From assembly GCA_947457615.1 (NCBI GenBank), contig CANGWK010000020.1, positions 1 through 59,940 of the forward strand: a stretch of DNA of 59,940 bases, written 5' to 3'. The notes under the pieces are model-generated. The model was not told where the DNA came from. It did no database searches and saw nothing but the letters and a program-made list of their open reading frames with translations. This DNA is from Flavobacteriaceae bacterium. Its GTDB lineage: Bacteria; Bacteroidota; Bacteroidia; Flavobacteriales; Flavobacteriaceae. Both the position numbers and the translations under genes were made by a program. This document shows, piece by piece, positions 9,769 through 19,748 of the stretch (its first letter is position 1; every line of letters starts with the position of its first letter).

Positions 9769-9858
9769 ATATAATTTTTTTATATTTTTAATCAATATTT
9801 CTTGGTCTTCAACACCCCAGAGTCTGTACCCTATTTATATTTTTCGTACTTTTACACC

Positions 9859-10224
9859 ATGAAAAACAAGAAAACACTCGTGCTTGGTGCCTCTACAAAA
9901 CCCGAAAGATATGCTTTTAAGGCAATAACTATGTTGATAGAAAATGGCCATTCGGTACTTGCCATAGGACAAAATCAAGGCGAAGTTGCAGGTATTACTA
10001 TAAGAACAAAAAATATTCCCCTAAAAAATATCGATACAGTAAGTCTTTATTTAAATTCGTTGCGCCAGCGCGAATACTATAATTACATCATTGAAACCAA
10101 ACCAAAACGGGTTATTTTCAATCCAGGAACTGAAAATCCAGAGTTTTACCAACTTTTAAAATCCAATAATATTAAAGTAGAAGAAGCCTGCACCTTGGTT
10201 TTATTAGCTACTAATCAATATTAA
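9859..10224 (+). CDS. CoA-binding domain protein
   Basis: The 121-residue protein begins MKNKKTLVLGASTKPERYAF. That is the Rossmann nucleotide-binding loop of the CoA_binding_2 family (related to the succinyl-CoA synthetase alpha N-terminal domain), and the length fits that family. The second half has KPKRVIFNPGTENPEFYQ, which is also conserved. The frame is open upstream to 9802, but homologues start at this ATG. No enzymatic role is known with confidence; cofactor binding is the best inference. The neighbouring symporter is on the opposite strand and convergent. Confidence 0.85.
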   Translation: MKNKKTLVLGASTKPERYAFKAITMLIENGHSVLAIGQNQGEVAGITIRTKNIPLKNIDTVSLYLNSLRQREYYNYIIETKPKRVIFNPGTENPEFYQLLKSNNIKVEEACTLVLLATNQY

Positions 10225-10267
10225 TAATTTAAGGAGCGAATGGCTTTGGCCTTTTCATTTAAGGTAA

Positions 10268-10357
10268 TTCCCGCTTTCCGCTGCAATCTTTTTACACCTT
10301 TCAGGTTTTGTAAAACCTGAAAGGTGTAAAAAGGATTTTCACTTCAATCGGGGCTAA
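10268..10357. repeat. Palindromic intergenic repeat, copy B
   Basis: It starts TTCCCGCTTTCCGC and ends CAATCGGGGCTAA, matching the ends of copy A at 2939-3010. The core is a perfect 22-bp stem (10288-10309 with 10312-10333) with a 2-nt loop, longer than and different from the core of copy A. It sits between two convergent genes and could also terminate both. Confidence 0.8.
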
Positions 10358-10413
10358 AAACCAAACAGATAGAATCAAAATACAAGTTATTAATAACGAA
10401 ATCTTAAAGTATT

Positions 10414-11931
10414 TTAAAACCTTGTTTCTGAAGTAGCTGGTTTACTAATGAGTAACAATCCTAAAAACGTTATTAAACCGTTTACGATAATAAGTTCATT
10501 GTCAATTACATACTTGCCTAAAAGCAATTCCGAATTTTGAGTAATCAAAAAACAAATTGCAGGTGAAACCAAGCAAACAATTGGCACCAATTTATCATGA
10601 ACCGTTTTAGATTTCATAAATAATCCAAATCCAAACAATCCTAAAAGAGGACCATAAGTGTAAGTTGCAATCTTAAAAACCATTTTCACAACCGAGTCAT
10701 CATTGATGGAGTTGAAAACAATAATCACCAAAAACATCAAAATCGAAAACCCCACATGAACAAAATGTCTTGTTCTAACTAATTTTTTTCCATCTGATAT
10801 CTGCTGACTGCTATCTGCAGACTGCTTTTTATCCATCCCAAGAAAATCCACACAAAACGAAGTCGTTAAAGCCGTTAAAGCACTGTCGGTTGTAGCAAAA
10901 GTTGCCGCGGTCAATCCCAATAAAAACACAATTGTCGGAATAATACTTAAATGATGAATTGCAATTTCGGGAAAAAGTAAATCCGTTCTAGCAACTCCAT
11001 TCACTTGCGGAACCGCAATGCCATTTTTTTCGGCATAGATATAAAGTAAGGCACCAACACTCAAAAAGAAGATGTTAATCAAAACGAAAATTCCCGTAAA
11101 AGTGAACATGTTTTTTTGTGCTTCGCCAATATTTTTGCAACTCAAATTCTTCTGCATTAAATCTTGATCTAATCCTACTGTAGCGATAGTTACAAATATC
11201 CCACCCAAAATTTGCTTCCAAAAATAAGTTCCTTTTAAATAATCTTCAAAGAAAAAAACTTTCGAATAGTTGCTGGTTTTTACCTGTTCAAAAGCCTGTA
11301 ACATATCAAAATTCAAACTTTTGCAAATAAAAAATAGCGTTAAAAATACGGATGATATTAAGAAAAAAGTTTGCAACGTATCCGTAATGATAATCGTTTT
11401 TAATCCACCTCTATAAGTATAAGCAAAAATCAACCCAAGGGAAACCATAACCGTCATTGCAAAAGGTACATTCAGTTCATCGAAAACGTATTTTTGTAAC
11501 ACAAAAACTACCAAATACAATCTAAAAGCAGAGCCTATTGTTCGCCCAATTAAGAAAATGGTAGCGGCCGTTTTGTAACTTACAATACCCAAACGTTGTT
11601 CGATATAACCATAAATTGAGGTTAAATTCATTCGGTAATAAAGTGGCAGTAATACTTTGGCAACAATAATAAAACCTATCGCACAGCCCAATACAAACTG
11701 AAAATATTTAAATTGCAAATCTGGATTTCCAACTTCTCCAGGAACCGAAATAAAAGTAATGCCCGAAATGGCAGTTCCAATCATTCCAAAGGCCACTAAA
11801 TACCATTTGGAATTTTTATTGGCTTTAAAAAAAGTATCGTTATCCGAACTTTTACTACTTACAATTCTAGAAATAAAAATTAATAAACCGAAATAAATTG
11901 TGATTAAAGATAAAATAGCAATTGGCGACAT
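10414..11931 (-). CDS. Sodium:solute symporter family protein
   Basis: This inner-membrane secondary transporter belongs to the SSS family and couples Na+ entry to uptake of an unidentified solute. The 505 residues are almost entirely hydrophobic segments, consistent with about 13 helices. Visible family features are SSKSSDNDTFFKANKNSKWY after the first helix, GMIGTAISGITFISVPGEVG, TYRGGLKTIIITDTLQTF, and TVGLDQDLMQKNLSCKNIGE. The last of these matches the conserved middle region. FATTDSALTALTTSF corresponds to the SSS sodium-binding helix. It is transcribed towards the CoA-binding gene and is separated from it by the palindromic repeat. The substrate cannot be named. Confidence 0.9.
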   Translation of the reverse strand: MSPIAILSLITIYFGLLIFISRIVSSKSSDNDTFFKANKNSKWYLVAFGMIGTAISGITFISVPGEVGNPDLQFKYFQFVLGCAIGFIIVAKVLLPLYYRMNLTSIYGYIEQRLGIVSYKTAATIFLIGRTIGSAFRLYLVVFVLQKYVFDELNVPFAMTVMVSLGLIFAYTYRGGLKTIIITDTLQTFFLISSVFLTLFFICKSLNFDMLQAFEQVKTSNYSKVFFFEDYLKGTYFWKQILGGIFVTIATVGLDQDLMQKNLSCKNIGEAQKNMFTFTGIFVLINIFFLSVGALLYIYAEKNGIAVPQVNGVARTDLLFPEIAIHHLSIIPTIVFLLGLTAATFATTDSALTALTTSFCVDFLGMDKKQSADSSQQISDGKKLVRTRHFVHVGFSILMFLVIIVFNSINDDSVVKMVFKIATYTYGPLLGLFGFGLFMKSKTVHDKLVPIVCLVSPAICFLITQNSELLLGKYVIDNELIIVNGLITFLGLLLISKPATSETRF

Positions 11932-12099
11932 AAGTATTATTTTAGTTGCGCTAAAATAGAAATAAAAGCGAAGATAGATTGAAGAAAAGAGAAAAAAGAT
12001 GTGTTTGGTTTGGCAGCCAATTTAGTTTTTTTTAAGTAACTTCTATTTTCTTTTGTTTATTTTCTATTCTCTTTTTTACAAATTGACTATTTTTGTCCA

Positions 12100-12720
12100 A
12101 TGGAATTTTCTTCAAAATTATTAGAAAAAGCAGTCAACGAAATGGCGCAGCTACCCGGAATTGGAAAACGGACAGCCCTTCGATTGGTGTTACATTTATT
12201 AAAACAACCTGTAGAGCAAACCCAATATTTAGCGCAAGCGCTTACAACTATGCGCGAGGAAGTGAAATTTTGTAAAAATTGCCACAACATTTCAGATGTT
12301 GAAGTCTGCGAAATTTGTTCTAATACTTCTAGAAATCATAATATTATTTGCGTTGTAGAAGATATTCGTGATGTAATGGCAATTGAAAATACCAACCAAT
12401 TTAAAGGTATTTATCATGTTCTTGGAGGGAAAATTTCACCAATTGATGGTGTTGGACCTAGTCAGTTAAATATCAATACTTTGGTAGAAAAAGTACATAC
12501 AGCATCAGTAGAAGAAATTATCTTTGCTTTAAGCTCTACTATGGAAGGGGATACAACTAACTTTTACTTGTACAAACAACTTAAAAACTTCGAAATTAAA
12601 ACCTCTACAATTGCCCGCGGAATAGCAGTTGGTGACGAATTAGAATACGCCGATGAGGTAACCTTAGGCAGAAGTATTGTGCAGCGAGTTCCGTTTGAAA
12701 ATTCCCTGAAAAATATTTAG
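12100..12720 (+). CDS. recR: Recombination protein RecR
   Basis: RecR acts with RecO to load RecA at single-strand gaps and so serves recombinational repair. The 206-residue protein has an N-terminal helix-hairpin-helix ([19 protein letters not shown]), a four-Cys zinc motif beginning at Cys58 ([16 protein letters not shown]), and a Toprim domain starting [14 protein letters not shown] and running through [19 protein letters not shown]. It ends with the RecR-typical [29 protein letters not shown] element at 12088-12095 lies so close to the ATG that the transcript would have almost no leader. Confidence 0.97.
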   Translation: MEFSSKLLEKAVNEMAQLPGIGKRTALRLVLHLLKQPVEQTQYLAQALTTMREEVKFCKNCHNISDVEVCEICSNTSRNHNIICVVEDIRDVMAIENTNQFKGIYHVLGGKISPIDGVGPSQLNINTLVEKVHTASVEEIIFALSSTMEGDTTNFYLYKQLKNFEIKTSTIARGIAVGDELEYADEVTLGRSIVQRVPFENSLKNI

Positions 12721-12742
12721 TCAATATTCTATTACAACTTTT

Positions 12743-12771
12743 TTGTATTTAAATTTGAAAAACTATCTTTG
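12743..12771 (+). promoter_or_regulatory. Promoter of the first polysaccharide operon
   Basis: TTG at 12743-12745, an 18-nt spacer and TATCTTTG at 12764-12771 match the Bacteroidota consensus at both elements. Transcription would start near 12778, about 15 nt before the export lipoprotein ATG at 12793. This excludes the in-frame TTG at 12769 as a start codon. Confidence 0.75.
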
Positions 12772-12792
12772 TTAGCTAAATTAGTTTTAAGA

Positions 12793-13575
12793 ATGAATAA
12801 TCGATTAGTATTTTTATTGTTTTTTATTGGAGTTCTAGTTACGTCTTGCGTTCCTTCGAAAGATTTAATATACTTACAAAAAAAAGGTGACATTACTGAA
12901 AACAATATTAATCCCGTTGCAATAAAGCCCTATCGGTTACAAACTAATGATATCTTAAGTATCACTGTTAAAGCAATAGATCCCAAATTAGTTGAGATAT
13001 TTAATAACGAAATTTCTACTCAAACAGCAATTTCCGATCAATTATTGTATTTGAGAGGATATTCAGTTAACGATCATGGTAATGTGAGAATGCCAATTTT
13101 AGGTGAAGTTAACGTTTTAGGATACACCATTGAAGAAGCAAGAGAAAAAATAGAAACCTTATTGCTGAAGGACCACTTTAAAAAAGAAGCTGGAATTTAT
13201 GTGAATGTGAAACTAGCAGGTTTTAGATATACTGTTAACGGAGAAGTTGCAATTACAGGAAGCAAAATTCTATACCAAGACAAAGTTACAATTCTTGAAG
13301 CTATCGCTAATTCGGGGGATATTACCATTATTGGAGATCGAAAAGATGTTAAAGTAATCCGTCAGTTTCCGCAAGGATCAGAAACATTTAGCATTGATTT
13401 AACCGATTCTAAGGCAATGCAATCACCATGTTATTATTTGCAACCCAACGATTATGTTTATGTTAAACCCCTCAAACAAAAATCTTGGGGAACTGGTAAA
13501 ACAGGTATAGAATCTTTAGGGACTATTATTACTATTTTATCTTTAGCAACAACTACATTCTTATTACTTAAATAA
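12793..13575 (+). CDS. Wza-like polysaccharide export lipoprotein (first locus)
   Basis: This outer-membrane-associated export protein belongs to the Wza/BexD family. The signal peptide MNNRLVFLLFFIGVLVTSC ends in a lipobox with Cys19. The poly_export domain follows (YRLQTNDILSITVKAIDPKL, GNVRMPILGEVNVLGYTIEE), then a SLBB-type repeat (YTVNGEVAITGSKILY, VTILEAIANSGDITIIGDR). At 260 residues it is shorter than E. coli Wza and ends in one hydrophobic segment, as usual for Bacteroidota. It lies 11 nt before the Wzc-like kinase, its expected partner in the export channel. A paralogue is encoded at 41120. Confidence 0.92.
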   Translation: MNNRLVFLLFFIGVLVTSCVPSKDLIYLQKKGDITENNINPVAIKPYRLQTNDILSITVKAIDPKLVEIFNNEISTQTAISDQLLYLRGYSVNDHGNVRMPILGEVNVLGYTIEEAREKIETLLLKDHFKKEAGIYVNVKLAGFRYTVNGEVAITGSKILYQDKVTILEAIANSGDITIIGDRKDVKVIRQFPQGSETFSIDLTDSKAMQSPCYYLQPNDYVYVKPLKQKSWGTGKTGIESLGTIITILSLATTTFLLLK

Positions 13576-13586
13576 ACCTTAAATTA

Positions 13587-16040
13587 ATGTTAGATATTAA
13601 AGATTTTTCTTTTTTTGAAAACCAAAACAGTTTTGATTTTAAAGGTTTTTTAATCAAAATAGGAAGTTATTGGAAGTGGTTTATTTTTGGTTTAGTATTT
13701 AGTTTAATTGTTGCCCATCAAGTAAATATTCGTAAGCAAAAAATTTATTCTTTAGAAACTACTATTGCAATAAAGGAACAAGATAATCCTTTGTTTACTT
13801 CCAATACTAGTTTGGTTTTTAATTGGGGAGGAAGCTCTGATCAAGTACAAAATATTGCAACCACCATTAAGTCAAGGTCTCACAATGAAATTGTAGTGGA
13901 TAAATTACAATTTTATATAGATTATTTACAACAACAAAAATATTTTATTCAAGATGTTTATGGCAGTACTCCTTTTATTGTAACAATAGATAAATCTAAA
14001 AATCAACTTCTAAAAGTTCCGGTTAATATAAAATTTATTTCCAAAACGGAATATGAAATAAGTATTGATGCCAATTCCAATTCGATTCCAGTTATTAATT
14101 ATCTCGAAAATTCCAAAAATGCAGTTTCGGTAGTAGATTCTAAAATAATAAAACGATTTAAAGTTGGGCAAAAAGTGAATTTACCGTTCTTGAATTGGGT
14201 TGTAGAGATTAAAGATAATCCTAGCAATTATGTAGGAAGTGAATATATAGTTTCCTTTAATTCTTTTGACGAGGTAGTTTCTAAATATAAAAATATAAAA
14301 ATTGCAATAGACGAAAAAGCACCATCAATTATTAAATTATCTTTAGATGGCACCAACAAAGCAAGAATAGTAGACTATCTAAATGAAACAGTTAAAACAC
14401 TTATAAACAAGCAATTAAGCAATAAAAATTTATTTGCTGAAAACACCATAAAATATATTGATACCACTTTGCAAATAATGGAAGGTGATTTAAAAAAAGC
14501 AAATTTAGATTTAAAAGAGTTTAGCAAAAATAAAAATATAGCTCAAATTGAAAATGGCGGAGAGACATTTCAAATTCAAATTCAAGAATTAGATAAAGCC
14601 GATAGTGAAGTAAATCGAAAATTAAATTACTATACCAATCTTAATAGCTATTTAAAAAAGAGCACTGATTTTTCTAAACTTCCAGCGCCTTCAGTAGCAG
14701 GCATTGAAGATCCAAATATTGTTTTAAATGTCACTAAATTAGTAGAGCTTTCGGTACGAAGATCAGAAATGTTGTATTCGGTGAAAAGTGAAGTAATGTA
14801 TAATAACATTGATAACGAAATTGCATCGGTAAAAAGAGTTTTGTTAGAAAATATAATATCAGCAAAATCTGCAATTCAGCAAGATGCATCTCAAGTAAAA
14901 AGCAAAATAAATCAAGTGGAAGGGAAAATTATGACTCTTCCAGAAGAAAAGCAAGAGTATATTAAAATCATGCGAAAGTATGACTTAAGCAATGGTATTT
15001 ACGAAACCTATTTGGCAAAAAGAAGCGAGGCTCAAATTGTTAAAGCAGCTAATTTATCGGATATTCAATTTATTGATCCGGCTAAAGATATTGGAGAAGG
15101 ATTAATAGGACCAAGAACAAGTGTAAATTATGTTTTGGCTATTTTTGTTGGATTATTATTGCCTCTATTAATTATTTTCTTATTATTTTTTATTAATAAT
15201 TCCATCCAAAATACAGAAGATGTTTCTAGATTAACAAATCTTCCATTGCTTGGAGTGATAGGAGTTAAAAACACAGTAAGTAATCTTTCTGTTTTTGAAA
15301 GACCAAAATCTGCTTTATCGGAATCCTTTAGAGCTATACGATCTTCTTTACAATTTTTATACAAAAAGCAATCGGTTGTTGGTGCTAAAACGTTAATGCT
15401 TACCTCATCAGTAAGTGGTGAAGGAAAAACTTTTTGTTCCATTAATATTGCTACTGTTTTTGCGTTAAGTGAAAAGAAAACAGTTATTTTAGGATTAGAC
15501 CTTCGAAAACCAAAGATTTTTGAAGATTTTAAATTAGATAACAAAATAGGAATTGTAGATTATTTAATTGGTAATAAAACACTAAATGATGTTACTCAAT
15601 CTACGGATATACCTTATTTAGATGTAATAACATCTGGTCCAATTCCACCTAATCCTTCCGAATTAATTATGGGAGAATCTATGAAGGAATTTATGGAAGA
15701 ATTAAAGAAGAAATACGATTATATAATTTTGGATACACCTCCAGTAGGACTTGTTACTGACGCTGTTGAGCTTTCTATGTTTGCCGATGTAACATTATAT
15801 GTAATGCGTCAAAATTTTACCAAAAAAGAAATGGTGACTATGCTCAACAATAGAGTAAAAAGAGAAGAACTTGTTAATGTTAGCATTGTCCTAAACGGAT
15901 TTGAGAACAAAGCAAAATATGGTTATGGTTATTCTTATGGTTATGGCTACGGCGCTTATGCGAATGGTTATCATGAAGAAGATAAACCAAAAAATATAGT
16001 TGGTAAAATAAAAAAAATGTTTGCTAAAAAGAGCAATTAA
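13587..16040 (+). CDS. Wzc-like polysaccharide co-polymerase and tyrosine autokinase (first locus)
   Basis: This inner-membrane protein controls polymerisation and export of capsule-type polysaccharide through cycles of tyrosine phosphorylation. Of its 817 residues, a Wzz-type periplasmic part lies between a helix near residues 30-48 and one near 512-535. A BY-kinase domain follows, with Walker A VSGEGKTF (Lys614), the Walker A' segment ILGLDLRKPKIF and Walker B YDYIILDTPPVG. The C-terminal tail near residues 776-795 is Tyr/Gly-rich (YGYGYSYGYGYGAYANGY), the usual autophosphorylation cluster. The next gene starts within its stop codon (TAATG). Confidence 0.94.
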   Translation: MLDIKDFSFFENQNSFDFKGFLIKIGSYWKWFIFGLVFSLIVAHQVNIRKQKIYSLETTIAIKEQDNPLFTSNTSLVFNWGGSSDQVQNIATTIKSRSHNEIVVDKLQFYIDYLQQQKYFIQDVYGSTPFIVTIDKSKNQLLKVPVNIKFISKTEYEISIDANSNSIPVINYLENSKNAVSVVDSKIIKRFKVGQKVNLPFLNWVVEIKDNPSNYVGSEYIVSFNSFDEVVSKYKNIKIAIDEKAPSIIKLSLDGTNKARIVDYLNETVKTLINKQLSNKNLFAENTIKYIDTTLQIMEGDLKKANLDLKEFSKNKNIAQIENGGETFQIQIQELDKADSEVNRKLNYYTNLNSYLKKSTDFSKLPAPSVAGIEDPNIVLNVTKLVELSVRRSEMLYSVKSEVMYNNIDNEIASVKRVLLENIISAKSAIQQDASQVKSKINQVEGKIMTLPEEKQEYIKIMRKYDLSNGIYETYLAKRSEAQIVKAANLSDIQFIDPAKDIGEGLIGPRTSVNYVLAIFVGLLLPLLIIFLLFFINNSIQNTEDVSRLTNLPLLGVIGVKNTVSNLSVFERPKSALSESFRAIRSSLQFLYKKQSVVGAKTLMLTSSVSGEGKTFCSINIATVFALSEKKTVILGLDLRKPKIFEDFKLDNKIGIVDYLIGNKTLNDVTQSTDIPYLDVITSGPIPPNPSELIMGESMKEFMEELKKKYDYIILDTPPVGLVTDAVELSMFADVTLYVMRQNFTKKEMVTMLNNRVKREELVNVSIVLNGFENKAKYGYGYSYGYGYGAYANGYHEEDKPKNIVGKIKKMFAKKSN

Positions 16041-17008
16041 TGATGAAGATATTAGTAACTGGTGGTGCAGGATTTATTGGTTCTAACTTATGCGAATATT
16101 TTTTAGCACAAGGAAGTGAAGTAGTCTGTTTAGATAATTTTTCGACAGGTCATCGTCATAATATTGCATCTCTTTTATCTAATGATAAATTTCAACTAAT
16201 TGAGGGAGATATTCGAAATTTAGAAGATTGCAAAATTGCAACAGCAGGGGTTGATTATGTATTACATGAAGCTGCTTTGGGTTCAGTGCCTCGTTCAATG
16301 AGTGACCCAATTACAACTAATGAGGTAAACGTTTCAGGTTTCCTTAATATGCTAATTGCCTCTAGAGATGCAGGAGTAAAAAGATTTATTTATGCAGCAA
16401 GTTCCTCTACTTATGGAGATTCGGTAGCGCTTCCTAAAGTTGAAGATGTTATTGGAAAACCTTTATCGCCTTATGCAATTACGAAATATGTAAACGAATT
16501 ATATGCTGAAATTTTCAGTAAAACATTTGGCTTAGAAACTATAGGATTACGTTATTTTAATGTTTTTGGAAGAAAACAAGATCCTAACGGAGCTTATGCA
16601 GCTGTGATTCCAAAATTTGTGATGCAATTAATGAAAGGAGAAAGTCCTATAATTAATGGTGACGGATTGTATTCACGGGATTTTACTTATATTGATAATG
16701 TAATTCAAATGAATGAATTGGCAATTACTACTCAAAATCCGACAGCTATAAATACGGTTTACAACACAGCTTATGGGGATAGAACTACATTAAACGATTT
16801 GGTATTTTATTTAAAAAAGTACCTTTCCGATTTTGATATTTCCATTGAAGATATAGATATTATTCACGGTCCCAATAGAGCAGGGGATATTCCTCATTCA
16901 TTGGCAAGTATAGAAAAAGCAAAAAACAGGTTAAACTACAACCCTAAATACTCATTTCAGGAAGGCTTAAAAGAGTCTGTAAAATGGTATTGGGAAAATT
17001 TAAAATAA
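16040..17008 (+). CDS. NAD-dependent UDP-sugar epimerase (WbpP/TviC type)
   Basis: This extended short-chain dehydrogenase most likely inverts C4 of UDP-GlcNAc, or of its uronic acid, to the galacto form. The 322-residue protein has the NAD loop GGAGFIGSNLCEYF, ALGSVPRSMSDP, the catalytic Tyr145-xxx-Lys149 in SPYAITKYV, and YFNVFGRKQDPNGAYAAVIP, typical of the WbpP/TviC group. Two adjacent ATG codons (16040, 16043) could each be the start. It lies with two UDP-sugar dehydrogenases, fitting supply of UDP-GalNAcA or a related acidic sugar. Plain UDP-glucose 4-epimerase is less likely. Confidence 0.88.
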   Translation: MMKILVTGGAGFIGSNLCEYFLAQGSEVVCLDNFSTGHRHNIASLLSNDKFQLIEGDIRNLEDCKIATAGVDYVLHEAALGSVPRSMSDPITTNEVNVSGFLNMLIASRDAGVKRFIYAASSSTYGDSVALPKVEDVIGKPLSPYAITKYVNELYAEIFSKTFGLETIGLRYFNVFGRKQDPNGAYAAVIPKFVMQLMKGESPIINGDGLYSRDFTYIDNVIQMNELAITTQNPTAINTVYNTAYGDRTTLNDLVFYLKKYLSDFDISIEDIDIIHGPNRAGDIPHSLASIEKAKNRLNYNPKYSFQEGLKESVKWYWENLK

Positions 17009-17014
17009 ATTAAA

Positions 17015-18406
17015 ATGAAAATTACAAACATTTGTTGTATTGGTGCAGGATATGTTGGAGGACCAACGATGGCAGTTATTGCCCAAAAATGTCCAAACAT
17101 AAAAGTAACGGTAGTTGATTTGAACGAACAACGAATTGCCAAATGGAATGATGCCGATGTGGAAAATATTCCAGTATACGAACCAGGATTGGGTGCTATT
17201 GTAGCGCAATCTAGAGGAAAAAATCTCTTCTTTTCTACAGAAGTGGATCAGGCAATTGCAGATGCGCAACTAATTTTTATCTCGGTAAATACTCCAACCA
17301 AAACCTATGGCTCTGGTAAAGGAATGGCCGCCGATTTAAAATATATTGAGCTTTGTGCGAGACAAATTGCTCGAGTTTCTAAAGACAATAAAATTGTTGT
17401 GGAAAAGTCTACCTTACCAGTTCGTACGGCAGAAGCGATAAAAAATATATTAGATAATACAGGAAATGGGGTTCAATTTCAAATACTTTCCAACCCAGAG
17501 TTTCTTGCTGAAGGAACCGCTGTTGAGGACCTATTGAGTCCAGACCGAGTATTAATTGGAGGTGACACTACTCCTGAGGGACAAATTGCTATACAATCTT
17601 TAGTAGATGTTTATGCTAATTGGGTTCCTGTAGAGAGAATATTAACTACAAACACATGGTCTTCAGAATTATCAAAATTAACTGCAAACGCTTTTCTTGC
17701 GCAAAGGGTTTCTTCTATTAATGCTATGTCTGAATTATGTGAGAAAACAGGTGCCGATGTAAATGAAGTATCCAAAGCAATTGGTATGGATAGTAGAATA
17801 GGTCCTAAATTCTTAAAAGCTTCGGTAGGTTTTGGAGGTTCTTGTTTCCAAAAAGATATTTTAAATTTAGTTTATATTTCAAAATCTTTCGGTTTAAATG
17901 AAGTTGCCGATTATTGGGAGCAAGTAATTATCATGAACGACCATCAAAAAAGACGTTTTTCTAAAAATATAGTAAGTACGCTTTACAATACAATTTCCGA
18001 TAAGAAAATTGCTTTTTTAGGCTGGGCATTTAAAAAAGACACTAACGATACTAGAGAATCTCCTGCAATTTATGTTGCAGACGATTTAATAAACGAACAA
18101 GCAAAAATATCAGTTTATGATCCTAAGGTAAATCATACTCAAATTCTTTTCGATTTGAATTATCTAGAATCTAGAAGTGAAGATCAAAACAGCAAACATG
18201 TTTCCTCTTGCGAAAATGCTTATGATGCTTGCAATGGTGCTCATGCTATTGCTGTTCTTACGGAATGGGATGAATTTAGAGAATACGATTGGCAAAAAAT
18301 TTACGATGGGATGTTAAAGCCTGCTTTCGTTTTTGACGGAAGAAATATTTTAGATGGTGTTAAATTGCGAGAAATAGGGTTTAATTACCAAGGAATCGGT
18401 TCTTAA
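17015..18406 (+). CDS. UDP-glucose 6-dehydrogenase (UGDH type)
   Basis: This enzyme oxidises UDP-glucose to UDP-glucuronate with two NAD+. The 463-residue protein has an N-terminal Rossmann fold [20 protein letters not shown], the substrate segment [17 protein letters not shown], the catalytic Cys277 in [17 protein letters not shown], and the C-terminal domain starting [19 protein letters not shown]. Length and GGPTMA pattern fit the animal-like UGDH class found in many Bacteroidota rather than short bacterial Ugd. It lies 6 nt after the epimerase. The product can be used directly or epimerised for the polysaccharide. Confidence 0.93.
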   Translation: MKITNICCIGAGYVGGPTMAVIAQKCPNIKVTVVDLNEQRIAKWNDADVENIPVYEPGLGAIVAQSRGKNLFFSTEVDQAIADAQLIFISVNTPTKTYGSGKGMAADLKYIELCARQIARVSKDNKIVVEKSTLPVRTAEAIKNILDNTGNGVQFQILSNPEFLAEGTAVEDLLSPDRVLIGGDTTPEGQIAIQSLVDVYANWVPVERILTTNTWSSELSKLTANAFLAQRVSSINAMSELCEKTGADVNEVSKAIGMDSRIGPKFLKASVGFGGSCFQKDILNLVYISKSFGLNEVADYWEQVIIMNDHQKRRFSKNIVSTLYNTISDKKIAFLGWAFKKDTNDTRESPAIYVADDLINEQAKISVYDPKVNHTQILFDLNYLESRSEDQNSKHVSSCENAYDACNGAHAIAVLTEWDEFREYDWQKIYDGMLKPAFVFDGRNILDGVKLREIGFNYQGIGS

Positions 18407-18433
18407 TAATATACTGTAGTAATCTCTTTTTAG

Positions 18434-19711
18434 ATGGACATAAAAATTGGAATAATTGGTTTAGGATATGTTGGGTTACCTTTAGCACGGCTTTTTGCTA
18501 CTAAATATTCTGTAGTAGGGTATGATATTAATCAGCAACGTGTGAACGAATTAAACTCTGGTTTGGATGTTACTTTAGAAGTAGATAAAGAAGTCTTGCA
18601 ATCGGTTATAATTGATGCCCCGCTCTCTAAAATCGGACTTTATTGTTCCACCAACATGCAAGATTTAAATGAGTGTAACTATTATATTATTACGGTTCCA
18701 ACTCCGGTAGATAAAAATAATCGTCCAGATTTAACAGCACTTTATAAATCTAGTGAAACTGTTGGAATGGTATTGAAAAAAGAAGATATTGTAATTTACG
18801 AATCTACAGTTTATCCGGGATTAACCGAGGAAGAATGTGTTCCTGTTTTAGAAAAAGTAAGCGGATTGCAATTCAATGTTGATTTTTTTGCGGGTTATTC
18901 TCCAGAACGAATTAACCCAGGAGATAAGGAACATACCGTAGATAAAATCTTAAAAATTACAGCAGGTTCTACTCCCGAAATAGGAATTAAAGTAAACGAA
19001 CTTTATAAATCGGTAATTACTGCCGGAACTCATTTGGCTCCTTCAATAAAAGTAGCCGAAGCTGCCAAAGTAATTGAGAATTCCCAACGAGATATTAATA
19101 TTGCATTTGTAAATGAATTGGCCAAAATTTTTAATATTTTAGAAATTGATACTCAAGCTGTATTGGAAGCTGCTGGAACAAAATGGAATTTCTTAAATTT
19201 TAAACCTGGATTAGTTGGTGGACATTGTATAGGTGTAGATCCTTATTATTTGGCTCAAAAAGCCCAAGAAGCAGGTTACCATCCAGAGATTATACTCGCA
19301 GGAAGAAGGTTGAACGACAGCATGGGCGAATATGTAGCCTCTAGAATTGTTAAATTAATGATTAAAAAAGGAATACCAGTTAACCATTCAAAATTGTTAA
19401 TGCTAGGAATTACCTTCAAGGAAAATTGTCCTGATGTTCGAAATACCAAAATAGTAGAAGTTGTCAAATGTTTGAAAGACTATGGTATAGATGTAACTAT
19501 TTTTGACCCATGGGCAAATCCAAAAGAAGTGGCGCATGAATATAATTTGGTAACTACTAAATCATTACCTAAAAATGAATTTGACGCAATCGTTTTGGGG
19601 GTTTCCCATAAAGAATTTCTAAACTTAGATTTAGAACCTTTAATGAAAACCAATGCAATGGTTTATGATGTTAAAGGAGTATTGACAGTAGCTGTAGATG
19701 GTAAATTATAA
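18434..19711 (+). CDS. tviB: UDP-N-acetylglucosamine 6-dehydrogenase (TviB/WbpA type)
   Basis: This enzyme converts UDP-GlcNAc (or GalNAc) to the uronic acid. The 425-residue protein begins MDIKIGIIGLGYVGLPLARL and has VPTPVDKNNRPDL, YSPERINPGDKEHTV, VAEAAKVIENSQRDINIAF, catalytic Cys265 in GGHCIGVDPYYLAQKAQ and the C-terminal GITFKENCPDVRNTK. These fit the TviB/WbpA branch and differ from the UDP-glucose enzyme encoded just upstream, so the two serve different sugars. With the WbpP/TviC-like epimerase it completes a Vi-like route to UDP-GalNAcA. Substrate assignment is by family. Confidence 0.9.
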   Translation: MDIKIGIIGLGYVGLPLARLFATKYSVVGYDINQQRVNELNSGLDVTLEVDKEVLQSVIIDAPLSKIGLYCSTNMQDLNECNYYIITVPTPVDKNNRPDLTALYKSSETVGMVLKKEDIVIYESTVYPGLTEEECVPVLEKVSGLQFNVDFFAGYSPERINPGDKEHTVDKILKITAGSTPEIGIKVNELYKSVITAGTHLAPSIKVAEAAKVIENSQRDINIAFVNELAKIFNILEIDTQAVLEAAGTKWNFLNFKPGLVGGHCIGVDPYYLAQKAQEAGYHPEIILAGRRLNDSMGEYVASRIVKLMIKKGIPVNHSKLLMLGITFKENCPDVRNTKIVEVVKCLKDYGIDVTIFDPWANPKEVAHEYNLVTTKSLPKNEFDAIVLGVSHKEFLNLDLEPLMKTNAMVYDVKGVLTVAVDGKL

Positions 19712-19748
19712 TTGATTTTTTAGAATAATAGATATTTAAAATAAAAAA

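Noticed and set aside
9802..9858. N-terminal extension of the CoA-binding protein
   Set aside because: The family starts at the MKNKKTLVLGAS methionine; the extra residues are unlike the family and fall in an AT-rich promoter-like stretch.
12769..12792. Upstream TTG start for the first export lipoprotein
   Set aside because: The TTG lies inside the -7 promoter element, and the signal peptide begins properly at the ATG at 12793.
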